From Channa striata (lineage: Eukaryota > Chordata > Actinopteri > Anabantiformes > Channidae): a stretch of 64,000 nucleotides of DNA. A program made the translations under genes and the position numbers. Within the stretch, counting starts at the first letter, position 1; each line of letters begins with the position of its first letter. The notes beneath the pieces were generated by a model. The model did not search any database and was not told the DNA's origin. It worked only from the letters and a program-made list of their open reading frames with translations. The stretch covers positions 37,894,875 to 37,958,874 of the forward strand of contig CM065168.1 in assembly GCA_033026295.1 (NCBI GenBank), given 5' to 3'. This document shows, piece after piece, positions 25,155 through 38,958 of this stretch.

Positions 25155-28100
25155 CTGACTGGTGGCATTCTGCTCTAGATAATCTGGAGAGAATGTTGTC
25201 TGGATCACAATTGGGTAGTCAAACGCAAGGGGTGTTACAGCAGCAAGTTTAGGTTTATAGTTGAAAAAAAGAGTATTTCCCACAGATGAAGAAAATGTAG
25301 TAGTATAATTTAGCTGCTTTGTGGTGTTGGCTTGGGTATTTGGAATAGGTACATTTGACGAAAGCGATGAAGGTTGAAGAGAGGGTAAGTCTGTGGCAAC
25401 TTTTGTTGTCTCTGTGGATTGAATAGTCTCATTGGAAGAGTGAATTTCCGTTGGTGATGCAGATGGTGCAGATGGTGCCGAAAACGTAGCTTGACTCAGA
25501 GTTGTTGATTGTGTAGTGGCAATTGTACTTTCTGTTGGTATTTGTGGTGAAAACATAGATGCTGTACTTTGTACTGTTGTTTCTGTTGGCAATTTTGTTG
25601 TTGCACTAGATTGTGTTGGAGCAGCCGTAGACACAGGTTGTGTTGTCAGTGGAGTTGTTACAGATGACCCAGTTTGTGTTGAAGAATTTTGCACTGGTAA
25701 TGCAGTAAGCTGTACTGTTGCTGTGCTTTGAATGGTTTTTGATTTATCCATTTGATTTAACATTGGGGTGGTTATTGTTCGTAATGATGAAGGAGTTGAT
25801 TGTTGGGATGTCACTGAATCTGTCATTACAGACGGTGTAGCTTTTGTCGTGGTAGTTGATGTCATGGTTGGAGTTGTATTTTGCATTGACCCATCAGTTA
25901 TCTGAACTGTATCAGTTTGTAGAGAAGTTGTTGAAAGTGATGCAGTTTCCACTGAAGTATTTTGTAATGGTGTTGTAGTTAATTCTGAAGCTAAAGATGT
26001 GTTGTGTTGATTCACCGTAGGTAATGCAAGGTCGGTTGTTGTTGATACTCCTGTTTTTATAGATGTTGTTGGCTGTGTTGTCACTGAGACTGCTTCATTT
26101 GTTAATTCTATGGATTGAGTTGGTGTTGCTTCAGTTGCTGTGATGAATCCTGAAGTTTGTGTAGGCATTACAAGAGTTTGCGTGGTTACGTCATTGGTAG
26201 ATTGAATTTCCGTTGGTGATTCAGATGGTGCCGAAGACGTAGCTTGACTCAGAGTTGTTGATTGTGTAGTGGCAATTGTACTTTCTGTTGGTATTTGTGG
26301 TGAAAACATAGATGCTGTACTTTGTACTGTTGTTTCTGTTGGCAATTTTGTTGTTGCACTAGATTGTGTTGGAGCAGCCGTAGACACAGGTTGTGTTGTC
26401 AGTGGAGTTGTTGCAGATGACCCAGTTTGTGTTGAAGAGTTTTGCACTGGTAATCCAGTAAGCTGTACTGTTGCTGTGCTTTGAATGGTTTTTGATTTAT
26501 CAGTTTGATTTAACATTGGGGTGGTTATTGTTCGTAATGATGAAGGAGTTGATTGTTGGGATGTCACTGAATCTGTCATTACAGACGGTGTAGCTTTTGT
26601 CGTGGTAGTTGATGTCATGGTTGGAGTGGTATTTTGCATTGACCCATCAGTTATCTGAATTGTATCAGTTTGTAGAGAAGTTGTTGAAAGTGATGTATTT
26701 TCCACTGAAGTATTTTGTAATAGTGTTGTAGTTAATTCTGAAGCTAAAGATGTGTTTTGTTGATTCACTGTAGGTAATGCAAGGTCGGTTGTTGTTGATA
26801 CTCCTGTTTTCATGGATGTTGTTGGCTGTGTTGTCACTGTGACTGCTTCATTTGTTAATTCTATGGATTGAGTTGATGTTTCCTCAGTTGCTGTGGTTTT
26901 TTGGGATGATATAGATCCAATTGCTGTATGCATGAATCCTGAAGTTTGTGTAGAAATTGAAACATTTGTTTGATTTGATTCTATTGCAGTTGATCCAGAA
27001 AGGCTTAAACTCAAGTTTATGTTTTCAAGTGTTGTCTGGCCTGATGAATTAAGTAAGATGGCCACCTCAGATACATGTGCAGATGTGGGAACTTTTTGGA
27101 AGTTTGCTGATTGGCTGTATCCGTTGTATCCGGCTGATACCGCTATATCTGTTGTAGTTGAATCAGGCAAAGGGGTAATGAGAACTGGTGTTGACAGTGC
27201 TTTAGTGGTCTGCACCACTGTAGAACTTCCAACTGCCAGAGAACTGGTAGAGTTTTCCACTGATGATTCTGAGGCTGGTGGGTTTGTGGTGATATTGGGA
27301 TTTACCTCAGCAGATATTGTGATCTCGAAGAGAAGTGGGCAGATAGCTGTGTAAAAGAAAGGGCACAGAAAAGTACAGCTGGCTTTATATTATAGGTAAT
27401 ATTAGCAAACTAACACTGAAGTTCAAGTAGGTGTTTTCTACCGCATAGAATAATGTTTTCATCGGAGTGTTCTAAACATTCTGAATGAAAGTGTTATGGT
27501 CGAGGACCAAAACTTGTGCAAGGTCATTAAACGAATAAAAGCTCATCTCTGTGAATGAGGAATGGAAGTTCCAAAATGAATAATAACACACATCACGTAC
27601 ACAAAAAAAAAACTAATAGTGAATACAATGCTTGTATAAAATTTAATAATGTGCTGTGCCAGCAGTGCATAAACTCAGCGGGATGTTGGAAAGGCAGCAT
27701 AGAATTAATTCTGACCAGAAGAAAAACAAATATACTTTTATTCACTAAAATGCTGCCTTTTGCATCTGCACTATCAGCATGTTTTGATAAATATTTTTAT
27801 CATTTATCATTTTATTTTGAACCCTGACAGCACAGCTTTGTCTTGCACTGAGCAGCAGCTCTAAGCCTGTATTATTCAGGGGAATTATTTTATCTCGATG
27901 ACTCTCCTTGCTTTGTCCAATGACTGGGCGGTTTGGTGTGTGGCCGGTGCATGTCACTCAAGTTCCCAAGTACTGTGCATTTCAAAACTGGACAAGTAGG
28001 ATTCTCCTTAATTTTTTTAAAAACTACATTTACAAGTAGCCTATTTTTAAAGATGATTGCAAAGGGCAAACTGAAAACTGACTTTAATAATCCTTTTCAC

Positions 28101-28977
28101 GTCAGGGAAATATATTTGGCTGAGTTAGCATTTTGCATTAAATACAAATACATACTTTTGGTATTTAATTAAATACAACAAAGAAAGGAGTGCCTATTTC
28201 TTCTGTTGATAATCTGTAGAGTTGTCACCATGTGTTGTATTGTGCATATGTAGAAAATGTCTATGTTTGTGTCTATCAAATACAAATGTGTGCATTCGTA
28301 GTATGGGTGACATTATGTCAGAGAGTAAACAGCTATTATAAATTGTCCTTTTACTTGGCTTTTACTGCAAAACTTCTGTGACTGAAAGATTTTAGTTTCA
28401 TGATTTCATGATGATCTTCAATTGTCCCATCAGATTACCTCTATCAATCAAATTGCAATTTACCTGCATGTGTCTTCATACTAATATTCTTATAACTTCA
28501 TCAGTTCAAGTGGAAATATTTGCCAAATGTAATAAAATTCCCGCATACAAATTTCTCTTCTTTATATTTATGACTCATAGCTGTATTTCATCTCACTGAC
28601 TGAAACTCTGATTTTCTCTTAAAATAAATTGATATTAAACTGAGTTCACATACTTTAGCCACACACATATGTGTAACATCACATGAGTGAACAAGTGTTA
28701 TTTTTTCTCTTTTGTTTGGTTTGGTTCCCTTTATGTAGTTTGTGTATTAGGTCATATTTGTGCAAAATGGGTTCACAAATATTCCAGCACAAATAAATAT
28801 TTGTGGCAGAATGCATAACGTCACAGATCATTGTGACATTTTCCAGTTTTAATTTTTGGGTATCATCAGATAAGTGAGTCTATACTGTATAGTATAAAAT
28901 ACTATATGCTAAGTAACAATTGCTTATTTATAATTCTACTCACCACCCAACAGGCTTAGAAAAATTCCAAAGTTCAT
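25155..28977 (-). CDS. Mucin-like gene M3 (two exons defined, 3' end unresolved)
   Basis: Minus-strand exon 1 (coding 28944-28977, MNFGIFLSLLG, phase 1) and exon 2 (25155-27346, 730 codons, phase 0 at the end) join in frame: the spliced G plus CT gives Ala, then ICPLLFEITISAEVNPNITT, completing a signal peptide. The rest is Thr/Ser/Gln-rich with many N-x-S/T sites and no Cys pattern, as in a secreted or surface mucin. An internal 251-residue duplication is present. The exon ends with FDYPIVIQTTFSPDYLEQNA, which resembles the first strand of the SEA-like domains in M1 and M2, then CAG and a gtaaat donor. Without a donor there it would stop after VNVFKK. Downstream SEA exons were not found, so M3 may use distant exons or be truncated. 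A good acceptor (ttctgttaccag) at 29016-29027 suggests a spliced 5'-UTR. Confidence 0.65.
25440..26950 (-). repeat. 753-bp in-frame tandem duplication inside M3
   Basis: Sequence around 25516-25740 recurs at 26269-26493 with a constant offset of 753 bp (251 codons), and the match extends over most of the period. Both copies encode, for example, TVQSTASMFSPQIPTESTIA and SVMTDSVTSQQSTPSSLRTI. Only a few residues differ (ALPVQNSS against GLPVQNSS; SSVTTPLTTQ against SSATTPLTTQ), so the duplication is recent or homogenised. Confidence 0.9.
27347..28943 (-). other. M3 intron between signal exon and mucin exon
   Basis: Bounded by a gtgagt donor and a polypyrimidine-tract acceptor (tttcttttacacag). 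No exons, RNA genes or transposons recognised inside. Confidence 0.55.
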
Positions 28978-29454
28978 GTTGGCGTGTGATGCTTACTCAT
29001 TAGTAGTAAGCAAAGCTGGTAACAGAAGACAGAAATCAGCAGACTCAAGCATCATATATCAACAACAGCATTCTAAACATCCTATATGGACACGTGTGTG
29101 TTTTCATATTTTTCACAAAATATTCATTTACAGCATTATTTTTAATGCCTTCCTCTGAGCATGCCTTATTTTAATCCAAGATTTGAACTATGGTGATAAT
29201 ATCACTAAAGCTTAGAGATCATAGCTAAAGTGTGTGTATTTGTGCATTTGTAAAAAGACGTGTTGCTTGTAGGTACATTCACTGCAGTTTTTTTGCAACG
29301 TACTGTACAGTAGCACAGTCTTATTCATGGGACGAAGTAAAAAAAATAGAATTTGTATTATGACAAATGTATTTCCCTTTAACAGGAGCAGCATTATGCA
29401 GCTTATTGCAATGAATACCACCCTCTAGAAGCATAATGTTTAATTAATTTAACC

Positions 29455-32400
29455 CTTTGAACTGTGGCTCTATTGTTTACACGCGGGACCAGCTGCTAGC
29501 TCTTACCCGTGTCGAGCTTCTCCATGGGAGAAAGCTGGATATTCCAACCGAGATACGGAGGAAAAGACGAGGCTGTAGAGCTGGCGTCAAGCGCCGGGAG
29601 AGACGACGCAGATATAAGCCCGTATTACCATCTGTTATTATGGGAAACGTCCGCCCTCTGTCCAAAAAGATGGACGAGCTAGCGGCGCGTGTACAGGGAG
29701 AGCAGTTTACTGTGCTTCACCAAGACGTGGCTCAACCAGGACACACCGGACTCTGTGGTCTCTGTTAACGGATTCACACTGGTGCGGGCGGACCGGAGTG
29801 CGGCAGAGAGCGGCAAGAAGAAGGGAGGCGGACTGGCGGTGTTCGTGAACAACAGATGGTGTAACCCCGGGCACATCACTGTTAAACAACAGCTCTGCAG
29901 CAAAGACGTGGAACTGGTGGCAGTGAGCGTCCGGCCGTACTACCTCCCGCGGGAGTTCTCTCACGTGTTGGCGGTAACTGTTTACGTTCCTCCATAGGCC
30001 GATGCCGCTGCCGCTTGTGAGCGCGTGCACAGCACTGTGTCGCAGCTGCAGACCCAGCACCCACAGGCCCTGATCCTCATCTCTGGGGACTTTAATCATG
30101 CCTGCCTCCCTCTCTCTGCCACCCTCACCAACTTCACCCAGTACGTTAACTGCCACACAAGAGACAATAAAACTCTGGACCTGCTATATGCTAACACAAA
30201 GAATGCATATACCTCCACCCCCCTCCCCCCTCTGGGTTGCTCCGACCACAATCTCGTGTCCCTGTCTCCTGCGTACACTCCGGTGGTGAAAAAACAGTCA
30301 CCACAGGTGAAAACAGTGAAGATCTGGACAGAGGAGGCGAGTGAACAGCTGAGGGACTGTTTTAACATCACAGACTGGGACATTCTCCACAGTCCACATG
30401 GGGAGGACATTGACAGTCTCACAGACTGTATCACAGACTATATAAATTTCTGTGTGGAAAACACTGTGCCATCCAAGACAGCGCGGTGTTTTCCCAACAA
30501 CAACCCCTGGGTGAGCCCTGAGCTGAAGGCCCTGCTGAATGAAAAGAAGAGGGCCTTTCTCTCTGGGGACACGGAGGAGCTGGGCAGAGTGCAGCGGGAA
30601 TTAAAATACAAAATCAGGAGGTGCAAGGACAGCTACAGGAAGAAACTGGAGCATCGTCTGGAGCAGAACAACGTCCGTGAGGTGTGGAGAGGACTGAAAC
30701 ACATGTCAGACTGAAACACATGTCAGGAGGGTGGGGATGGTCGACAGGCCACGGATGACCAGACCTGGGCAAATGAATTAAATCTGTTCTTTAACAGATT
30801 TGATTCTGCCCAGTCCCCGGCCCCCACTCACACGGCTCCCTCTTCACACCGCTCCAGTCCAGTCGTCTCCTCCCAGCTGCAGCTCTTCACACCTCAGCTC
30901 CATGCAGACCACTCTGCCCCTCCTCCGACTGTCACAGAGAGCTCCCAACAACCCACAGCTCCAGACCAGTCACCGCCCACCTCCCTCTGCCTCACTGTGG
31001 ACCAGGTTAGGAGAGAGTTAAGGAAGACTAAGGCCAGGAAGGCCACAGGTCCTGACAACATCAGCTCCAGGCTCCTCAGGGAGTGTGCAGACCAGCTGTG
31101 TGAGGTTGTTCTGTCACTATTCAACCTGAGCCTTAGACTGGAGAAAGTACCAGTGCTGTGGCGGACTTCCTGTCTGGTTCCGTTTCCAAAAGTATCACAT
31201 CCCAAGGAGCCGAACCACTACAGACCTGTCGCCTTAACCTCCCACCTGATGAAGGCTATGGAGAGGATCATCCTTGGCTACCTCCGCACTCAGGTGAGCT
31301 GAGCACTGCACCCGCTGCAGTTTGCCTATCGACCTGGCATCGGGGTGGACGACGCCATCATCTACCGGCAGCACCGGGCCTTGTCTCACCTGGAGTCTCC
31401 TGGGAGCACTGTAAGGATCATGTTCTTTGACTTCTCCAGTGCTTTCAACACCATCCAGCCATCACTGCTGAGGGGGAAGCTGGAGGTAGCAGGCGTGGAC
31501 CAACATCTAGCTGCCTGGACCATCAACTACCTCACGAACAGGCCACCGTTCGTGAGGCTGCGGAACTGTGTGTCAGATGTGGTCGTCTGCAGCACGGGGG
31601 CACCTCAAGGGACTGTGCTCTCCCCTTTTCACACTCTACACGTCAGACTTCAAATACAACTCCCACCTCTGTCACCTGCAGAAATTCTCGGACGACACAG
31701 CCATTGTTGGCTGTGTACTGGGTGAGAATGAACAGGAATACAGGGGGGTCATCTCGGACTTTGTGGACTGGTGTGAGAACAATTATTTGTTCCTGAACAC
31801 CAGTAGGACAAAGGAGTTGGTGCTTTACTTCAGACGAAACCCTCCACCACACACACCATCCAGGGCTCATACATTGAAGTTGTGGACACCTTTAAATACC
31901 TGGGTGTCCACCTAAACAAAAAACTGGACTGGACGAACAACACAGACTCTCTGTACAGGAAGGGCCAGAGTCGCCTCCACCTGCTGAGGAGACTGAGGTC
32001 CTTTGGTGTTTGCAGGGAGCTGTTACGGACATTATACGACACTGTGGTGGCATCAGCAGTCCTCTATGGTGTTGTATGCTGGGCTGGGAGCAGCACGGAC
32101 AGAGACAGGAAGAGACTTAAAAAGCTGGTTAAGAGAGCCGGCTCTGTCCTGGGCTGCACATTGGACTCCATCGAGGAGGTGGCGGACAGAAGGATGTTGG
32201 CCAAACTAACATACATCATAGATAACCCCTCCCACCCCCTGCACCACACTGTGGAGGCTCTGAGCAGCTCCTTCAGCACTAGACTTTTACACCCACAGTG
32301 CAGGAAGGAGCTCTACCGTCGCTCATTCCTCCCCACAGCCAACAGACTGTACAGTGCATCACTGTAGTGACAGACAATGTGCAATTTTTACTTGTTTATA

Positions 32401-32587
32401 TTCTTATTTATTGCGAATTATTTCGTTTTCCAATGTAAATATGTATATATTTTTTAGTTTAGTTTTAAATGCCTTTTTTCTGTTAAGCTATAATGCACAT
32501 TGTTCTGTGCAGACTCTGTGTCCTTGTCCATGGCTGCTAAATCACAAGAATTTCCCCACTATTCTATTCTATTCTATTCTATTCTAA
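29455..32587 (+). mobile_element. Rex1 LINE, nearly full length, inactive
   Basis: Plus-strand non-LTR retrotransposon. The endonuclease part reads GGGLAVFVNNRWCNPGHITV and LILISGDFNHA, then GCSDHNLVSLSP (catalytic SDH). The RT part reads KATGPDNISSRLLRECADQL, FDFSSAFNTIQPSLLRGKL (first Asp), GAPQGTVLSPF and FSDDTAIVG (active site). The DNA cttctccagtgctttcaaca at 31430 differs at one position from the Rex1 PCR primer as I remember it, which fixes the family. Lesions: a frameshift near 29700, TAG at 29995-29997, a 17-bp tandem duplication at 30692-30725, TGA at 31300-31302, a shift near 31625 and another near 31850. The 3' tail is attct repeats (about 32562-32585). It would lie in the first intron of M3 if the 5'-UTR exon proposed at 33.64 kb is real. 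Confidence 0.9.
32560..32586 (+). repeat. (ATTCT)n tail of Rex1
   Basis: About five attct units close the Rex1 element, as expected for the 3' end of this LINE. Confidence 0.85.
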
Positions 32588-33635
32588 TTTGTGCAGACAA
32601 TGTCAGACAGGTTGATCTAGCTTGACATTCAGTTGAGGTTCTGTCAATATAGACACTTAATGTATCATAACAGTAGAAGCAGGTGTGATTAAAAGAAAGC
32701 TCTACCAACCTAACCTTGCAAATTGGCCAGCTATCAGAATAAAATGAAAATAGTAAAATGTTCCCATAATTTTTTACATTTTCTTGTTGAACTCACCTGA
32801 ACTGCTCACATTTTTGTGTAACCAGGAAGAAAGTGTCTAATAAGTATAAAGTACTTTCTTATCATGTTTTACACAGATCAGAGGTGTAACATGATACGTT
32901 AGGGGAAGTTTTTGAATGCTGATTTTATGGTTTATGGTTTTATAACATTCAAAATATGTGAAACATAACCTGGTTGTTACTAAGTCATGTGTAATTCTTA
33001 TAATATCAGAGTATAATACTGGATATTATTACGGTACATCTATGGAGGAGTGGATTCCACTTCATAGCCTGACATTTATTCATTATTCTTTTATACAACT
33101 TACTGTACCACCTGCAATGTGTTATTAAAAAAAAAATACCACACTTGTCATGTATCACTCATAGCTAGCTGAATTAAGTCTTTCACTGTAGTGTATGAAT
33201 GGGTTGTTGAGTTGCATTGGGGGAGGTTTTTTTTCCATTGCCGTGACTATGAAATGTGAATTTTTATAGTGCTTTATATCTTATTTATTATCTCTAGAAT
33301 TAGATGAGGTGTATGTTAGCACAATGTTCTTTGAAAAAAATGTTTCAGATTTTTAACACAATCTCTTTTCTTTATTAGAATCTCTGAAACTTGTTTGCGA
33401 TGTGTTCCGAGAACACTTACGGTACCTGAGCTTTGAACCCACAGAAAATCAAAGTGTCATTCCTTAAATAAGAGGAAATCAAAAACAAGAATAATTTCTT
33501 TAAAACATATAATGAAGCCACTAAACGATCTAGTTCTAACATTCCCAGCTGGTACACAACATCCTGACCCGACTTTATCAGAAAGCCACAGAATTCAAGA
33601 ATATAAAATCTTTAAGGTAAAAAGTAAATATAACT
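32588..33635. other. Non-coding, nothing recognised
   Basis: AT-rich sequence without long frames, clear splice-bounded exons or transposon ends. Confidence 0.5.
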
Positions 33636-33638
33636 CAC

Positions 33639-33800
33639 CTTTTAAAACCACTGAACAGAGTGGTTCTTGTGCAAATCTTTAATACACTGTTAAAACTAAA
33701 CAAAACTAAAAAGTAGAGCTGTCTAAACGTGTCTCGCAAAACCAGTTCTTCCTGCTTTAATGACGCCTGTTAGTTTACTTCCTATTAGTGACGTACATGT
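33639..33800 (-). promoter_or_regulatory. Possible non-coding first exon and promoter for M3
   Basis: On the minus strand a strong donor (aaaag followed by gtgagtt) ends a potential exon at 33639. Just upstream lie tgacgt-like and aggaag-like motifs (around 33750-33795), as in many TATA-less promoters. The acceptor at 29016, just before the M3 start codon, lacks a partner donor nearby, and this could be it. Inferred from splice signals only. Confidence 0.25.
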
Positions 33801-36800
33801 GAAGTAAACTTAGTAACAAGAAAAAACATCACTGTTGTGTACAGGTGATTGTTTGAGTAATTGCAATAAGTAAGACAGAAGATTCAATGTGAGCAAATTA
33901 TTTATTTCTGTTTGATAACTGAGCCTGTCTGGAAAAGCATGACTTGTTTTCCATTGGTAAATATGCCAAAGTAGGTTAGAAAGTAGGTGTTTGGATGTCA
34001 GCATTCTACCATGTCTCAAAATTGTTTATTTTGCCAAACGTGTCTTGTGATAGTAGCTGATACTGTTCAAAGAGAAAGAGATAACAAGAATAAAAACCTT
34101 CCTCCAAGATTTCCTTGTAACGACTAGGTGGCATGCCATGCATGAATCCTTTTGTTTGTAGGTAGAAAGCATGAAAACAAAAGGTGCTATTGACCACTGA
34201 ACAGCACTAGTCACATAATAAGGAAATGCAAATAATCTGATCTTGTTCCTGTTGAATCATTCTGGGGAATGACTCGCTTTGCAAATGTTCCTCAAAAACT
34301 ACTGAATATTTTTTTTTTGTTTACAAGTAGCCGTGCTTTATGTCAATGGAGTGTTCAGTGTTTTTACTGAGCGACATAATTGTATTATGTAAATATAGTG
34401 TAATGCCTATAACAAAGAAGGCTGTGAAACAGGAAAAATAAGAATGAAAACTTCTTTTGAAGCAACACTGTTCCAGATATTCCAAAATGAGCAGGCTAAT
34501 TAACAGCATGTGAAGGAATCATAATGGCATAAAAGGCGCATTCACCAAAAGCAGTTTTTGCAACCAATGATGGATCATGTGTCATTACTTTGTGCCAAAC
34601 TTCTTGATAGAATTGGTACTAAATTAAGAGGCAATCACGTTTTTTGTTTTTTTAACCATAAATACTATAATAATCTGACGCCCAACCCATTCTCACTCAA
34701 ACAGACACACTAAAAACAAGCATATATAATATGCTTATATCTGGTAGGTTATATCGTAATTTTGAAATGAAAATACAGCAAAAATGTTTCCGTTTTGCTG
34801 CTCATCCTGTACCCTATAGTTACAGAATAGGTACCCCATGACTGAAAAATTATACAGTTCAGTACTCTTCTAAGGCGATCTTAGAAGAGATACCCCTTAA
34901 CTACAAACTAGTAAAATGAACTTTCAGTTGCACAGGTTGTTACCCACTTATTCCCTAAATGTTTCATCTTGTTACCAGATACCTGTAGGTATGTGTTGTC
35001 TAAGTACACATACAACAACAATAATAATACACCGTAAATATGGTTTATTTAATAATACTTTCACTTTGCCATCATGACGTCAGTTTTGTAAAAAAGGTGT
35101 GTTCAAAAAAACAAACACAGTTAAAAACTATTTCTGATAAGCCTGAGAACAAGGAACTTTTTGTATTTTCCCAGCCTTCATCTGATATGATCACAATTGT
35201 TACCACACTTAACCATATCACATTTTTGTGATGTCAACAGTGTTGACAGTTTGGTTTTATATAAGTGGGACCTTTGTTGCCTGTACAGTGTTCTTACATT
35301 TACGATAAAAAAAAACTGCAGAATATAGTTTAATCTTTTGCTTCAAAATTTGAGGTAGAGAGAATAACTTGTCGTTTTCTAAAATATTTATATTTATTTG
35401 CAGAGACTAAAACCTTTGCTGCAAGTAAGGCATGTGCAAAATTGTAGAAACTCACCCAAAAAGACTTGACCCTGCAATTGCTGCCAACAATGTTTTATTT
35501 TCTTCTTTATAGAGTTAATGTTTTACACTTGATTCCGTTTTTATCTCATTTTCATGTAACTATAATAATCTTGACGTTAAGAACATAAAGCAAATTCATT
35601 TTTTAATGCTTGTTGTTGTTCTTTTATTTTTTCTGTATTCACTTCCACACACCCTAACCCTCCAAGCCTAAAGGGGACAGAAATACATTTATACTGAGCC
35701 CCTATTTCTGAGACTAGGTGAATGCATAAATGAGTGGAAGATATAGTACCCTACGCTGAATGCTAACAAAACCAAACTAAGAAACAACAGCAACCATGTG
35801 AGAGGTGATTACATGGGAAGGAAAAGAGGAGTCCAGGAATAAAAAGGAGGGGTGTGACACTACAAACTTAGGTAAGGTGTTTAAAATTGTTCTTAGACTA
35901 GTCTAAAACTTGACCAATCCAGAAAAGACTATAAAACCTTAACAGGAGGATATAGACCTCAATAGCCATGAAATGGTGATGATGAATTAATGATGTCTGG
36001 AACCACCAGAACTCCTCCTGGAGTTGCCAGGACAAACTAAACAACCTGACAAAGGACCTTTGACTATGGCAAGGAAGCCTACAGTTTAACATACAGTATC
36101 ACTTGTGGTTGTCTGTAGGAAAGGCAGAACCTTACAAAAAGACAAACATCTAAGTTAGACATCATCAATCGGACCTTTACTGTGGAGTGGTTAAATAGAA
36201 GACATAGTCTGTATGATATAGCATTAAATGGACTCTGGTGGTGATTGGTGTTAGCAACATCATGCCGTAGGGGACTCCTCAGTAGCAGAGAAAGACAGTT
36301 TTTCATTTCCCATTGTGGAGTCACATTCCAGTAGAAAACCCAAAATGAAAACAGGTAAACTGTTAGCAACAAAGACTCTTGGACAGACAACTATAAATGT
36401 CATTCATGTTTCTATAAATATAATTCTTAATTTCCTAAAAAAAATTCTTAAAGTCCTAAACTGTCCTTAAAAGCTGCAATGATTTTGCTGATTTATTGAA
36501 CTCATGTGTTCCACAGTACAACAGATAGCACTACTTCTACAGATCATGTTGATATAATACCTAAGGTATGCCCAAGTCTGTTTCTATCCACCAAAATGCA
36601 ATATGAACATTGCTGTCCTTGACAATTACCTATGCAAGTTTGGAAGGCACCTCTTTGACGTCTTAGATGATGTCATTAGTGACATTAGTTATTAGTTTAG
36701 CTAACTCACTAGTACACAACATGACTGCAGAAAATACAAGTAGAGAACAAACACTAGGAAAGGTACCATTGGCTCACACACTGTCCATCACCTGTATGAT

Positions 36801-38950
36801 TATACTTCTATGCAGTCATTTTATTGATTTTGAGCACCACCTACAGGCAAAATCAAAACGAAATCAAGAACGGAGGATACTGTTTAAAGATACAGTTATT
36901 GAGGAAGCAACCAGAATAACAGGAATCAAAGAGGATTATTGGCTGAAAGGCAACAAAATATAATGTATAAATAAATATTCATTAAAATATTCTCCAGAAA
37001 CACTGAGGCATAGAAAGATGGATCTGTAAAACATTTACATTTAGTAATTTGGCAGACACTTAGACCATATAACATGTTTTCGTAAAATTAGAGACTAACT
37101 GGTAAATTCTGTATATCAACAAAACAAGAAGATTCTCCTAAACAAAATTTACTTTTACCTTAAATGTGTAGTAAAATATAAAGAAATCTTGTTTAATCAC
37201 TCACATATTGATAAGAAAATTCTAATCAGAGGAGTGATTTTATGTAATTCAAAAGTATTTTAAAATATGTCCTTAAGGAAAGGGCTATGTAAAAAAAAAA
37301 ATAGAATATTAAAACGGAATAAGTTAGTACAAACATGGCTCCTTCCTGAAATACTTTGGAATGTATATATGTATATTCATGATGACAGGCTGATGACAGG
37401 CTGGTGACAGGTTGATTTCATGGCTGGAAGGAAGTGTTACACTTAATACACAGAAAGTACCTTCCTTCTTTCTGTCTTTCTTTTTCTTCAGTTACTAGCC
37501 ACATGACCACAGCTGTAATTTATTTGGGAAGATTTAGATTTTATAGTCTTATAGTTTATGCATTTATAATATGTAAAATATGATATGAACATAAACCTGG
37601 TACTTAATGTGCAGACGTGCATTTTACTTCTTCATATCCAAGTCTGTTGTTTCTGTGCAGAGTAACAGGTTCTACCTTTATCCGAGTTTTACTTATTAAT
37701 CATGACCATAATTTACTAGTGTTAATATTCTTTGTAATACAACTCAGTTGATACAGGATTTCAACACCCCCATCATGAGCAAAATGTTTACATAAAACAA
37801 AGCAAGCAGCAGAAAGTCAGAGGTACGAATCTGAACAGTAAATATTATATTTATATATTATTATTAGATATAATTTAAAACATAATATGAAAATCTAGAG
37901 TTAAATCATTTGTAATCCATACTTACAAATCACAATGATACATACAAATCTACACAATGGTTCTTTGATTGAAATGGTCACTTTTCTCTGCACATGCCTC
38001 CTTTACTTTTAGTCTGACTGTTGGTAGTTTTTTACATAATTAAAACTTTTAAAAATCCATTACATGTCATTAATAAAATTGTAAAAGTAGATTGGATGAA
38101 TAAAATGAATTATTTCTCAGTCTCAGTGTCTTGCCTTCTGTGGGTGTCAACAACAGGCTTGTCCTTGGGTTCAAAAAATGTAAACATCACACAGAAACCA
38201 ACATCAAGCAGCTAGAACTGTTCTTAGGCTTGCACAATATACTGTGAAAAAGTTTATTGAGCCATATTCCTAAAGCAGCAGGATTTTGAAAATGTGTAAT
38301 GAAGCTTATGCATATGTTTTATGTTTCCAGACTTGTATGTACAGGTTGACTCCAGAGTTACAACAGTTTGTAACACACCGGGTCTATAGACTTAGCACAG
38401 GTACAGGTTGGACCTTGTAGGAACATGTAGGAATATTTTTTAGCCCTAATTAGAATGGCCAACATTGGAGAGCTAGTTAATATTATCATTTGGCATCATA
38501 ATTACAATGATGTAACACTTATAGTATATAGTCTGCTGCAGTGTGATGCATAATGTCCTGAAGTTAGTTAAAAACTGTGCATCACCTTTCTTATGACTTT
38601 AAATAAAAAACAGAAACTATAATCTTCTAAAAGTGGAATTTATGGCAGTTTTTTGCTATTGGATGGTATTTATTGTCTGTTAAAACTTAACACTTGTGGC
38701 TGTTGATTAGGCTGTTGACAGAAAGAGAGTGTGAGAAAGAAAGAGTGCAATATTCCCCACTGCAAAATAGATATGAAAAATATGAATCCTAACTAGCGAC
38801 AACATTGCTTGTGCACTAACCTGATGGTGAGTCATTTGTGTAACTTTTGGCCTGCTAAATTAGGGAAGATTGTGTTCTTTGGAAAAATATGTTTTTTAAT
38901 GAGACCTAAACAGTTGTGTCAAATGAAAACTTTGCTTATACAAGATTTAG
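33800..38950. other. Long non-coding stretch
   Basis: No gene recognised. Small items: a 10-bp inverted repeat at about 34870-34894 (ctcttctaag, loop gcgat, cttagaagag); at 37035-37060 a minus-strand match to the L2/SINE tail (acatttacatttagtaattt), the relic of another insertion. The frame at 36667-36963 has ordinary composition and no splice context, so I do not call it. Confidence 0.5.
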
Positions 38951-38958
38951 TCACTTAC

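Noticed and set aside
25516..26484. Two identical 71-codon plus-strand frames inside M3
   Set aside because: They are antisense shadows of the duplicated M3 exon.
36667..36963. 98-codon plus-strand frame
   Set aside because: Ordinary composition, no domain, no splice signals and no neighbours that support a gene.
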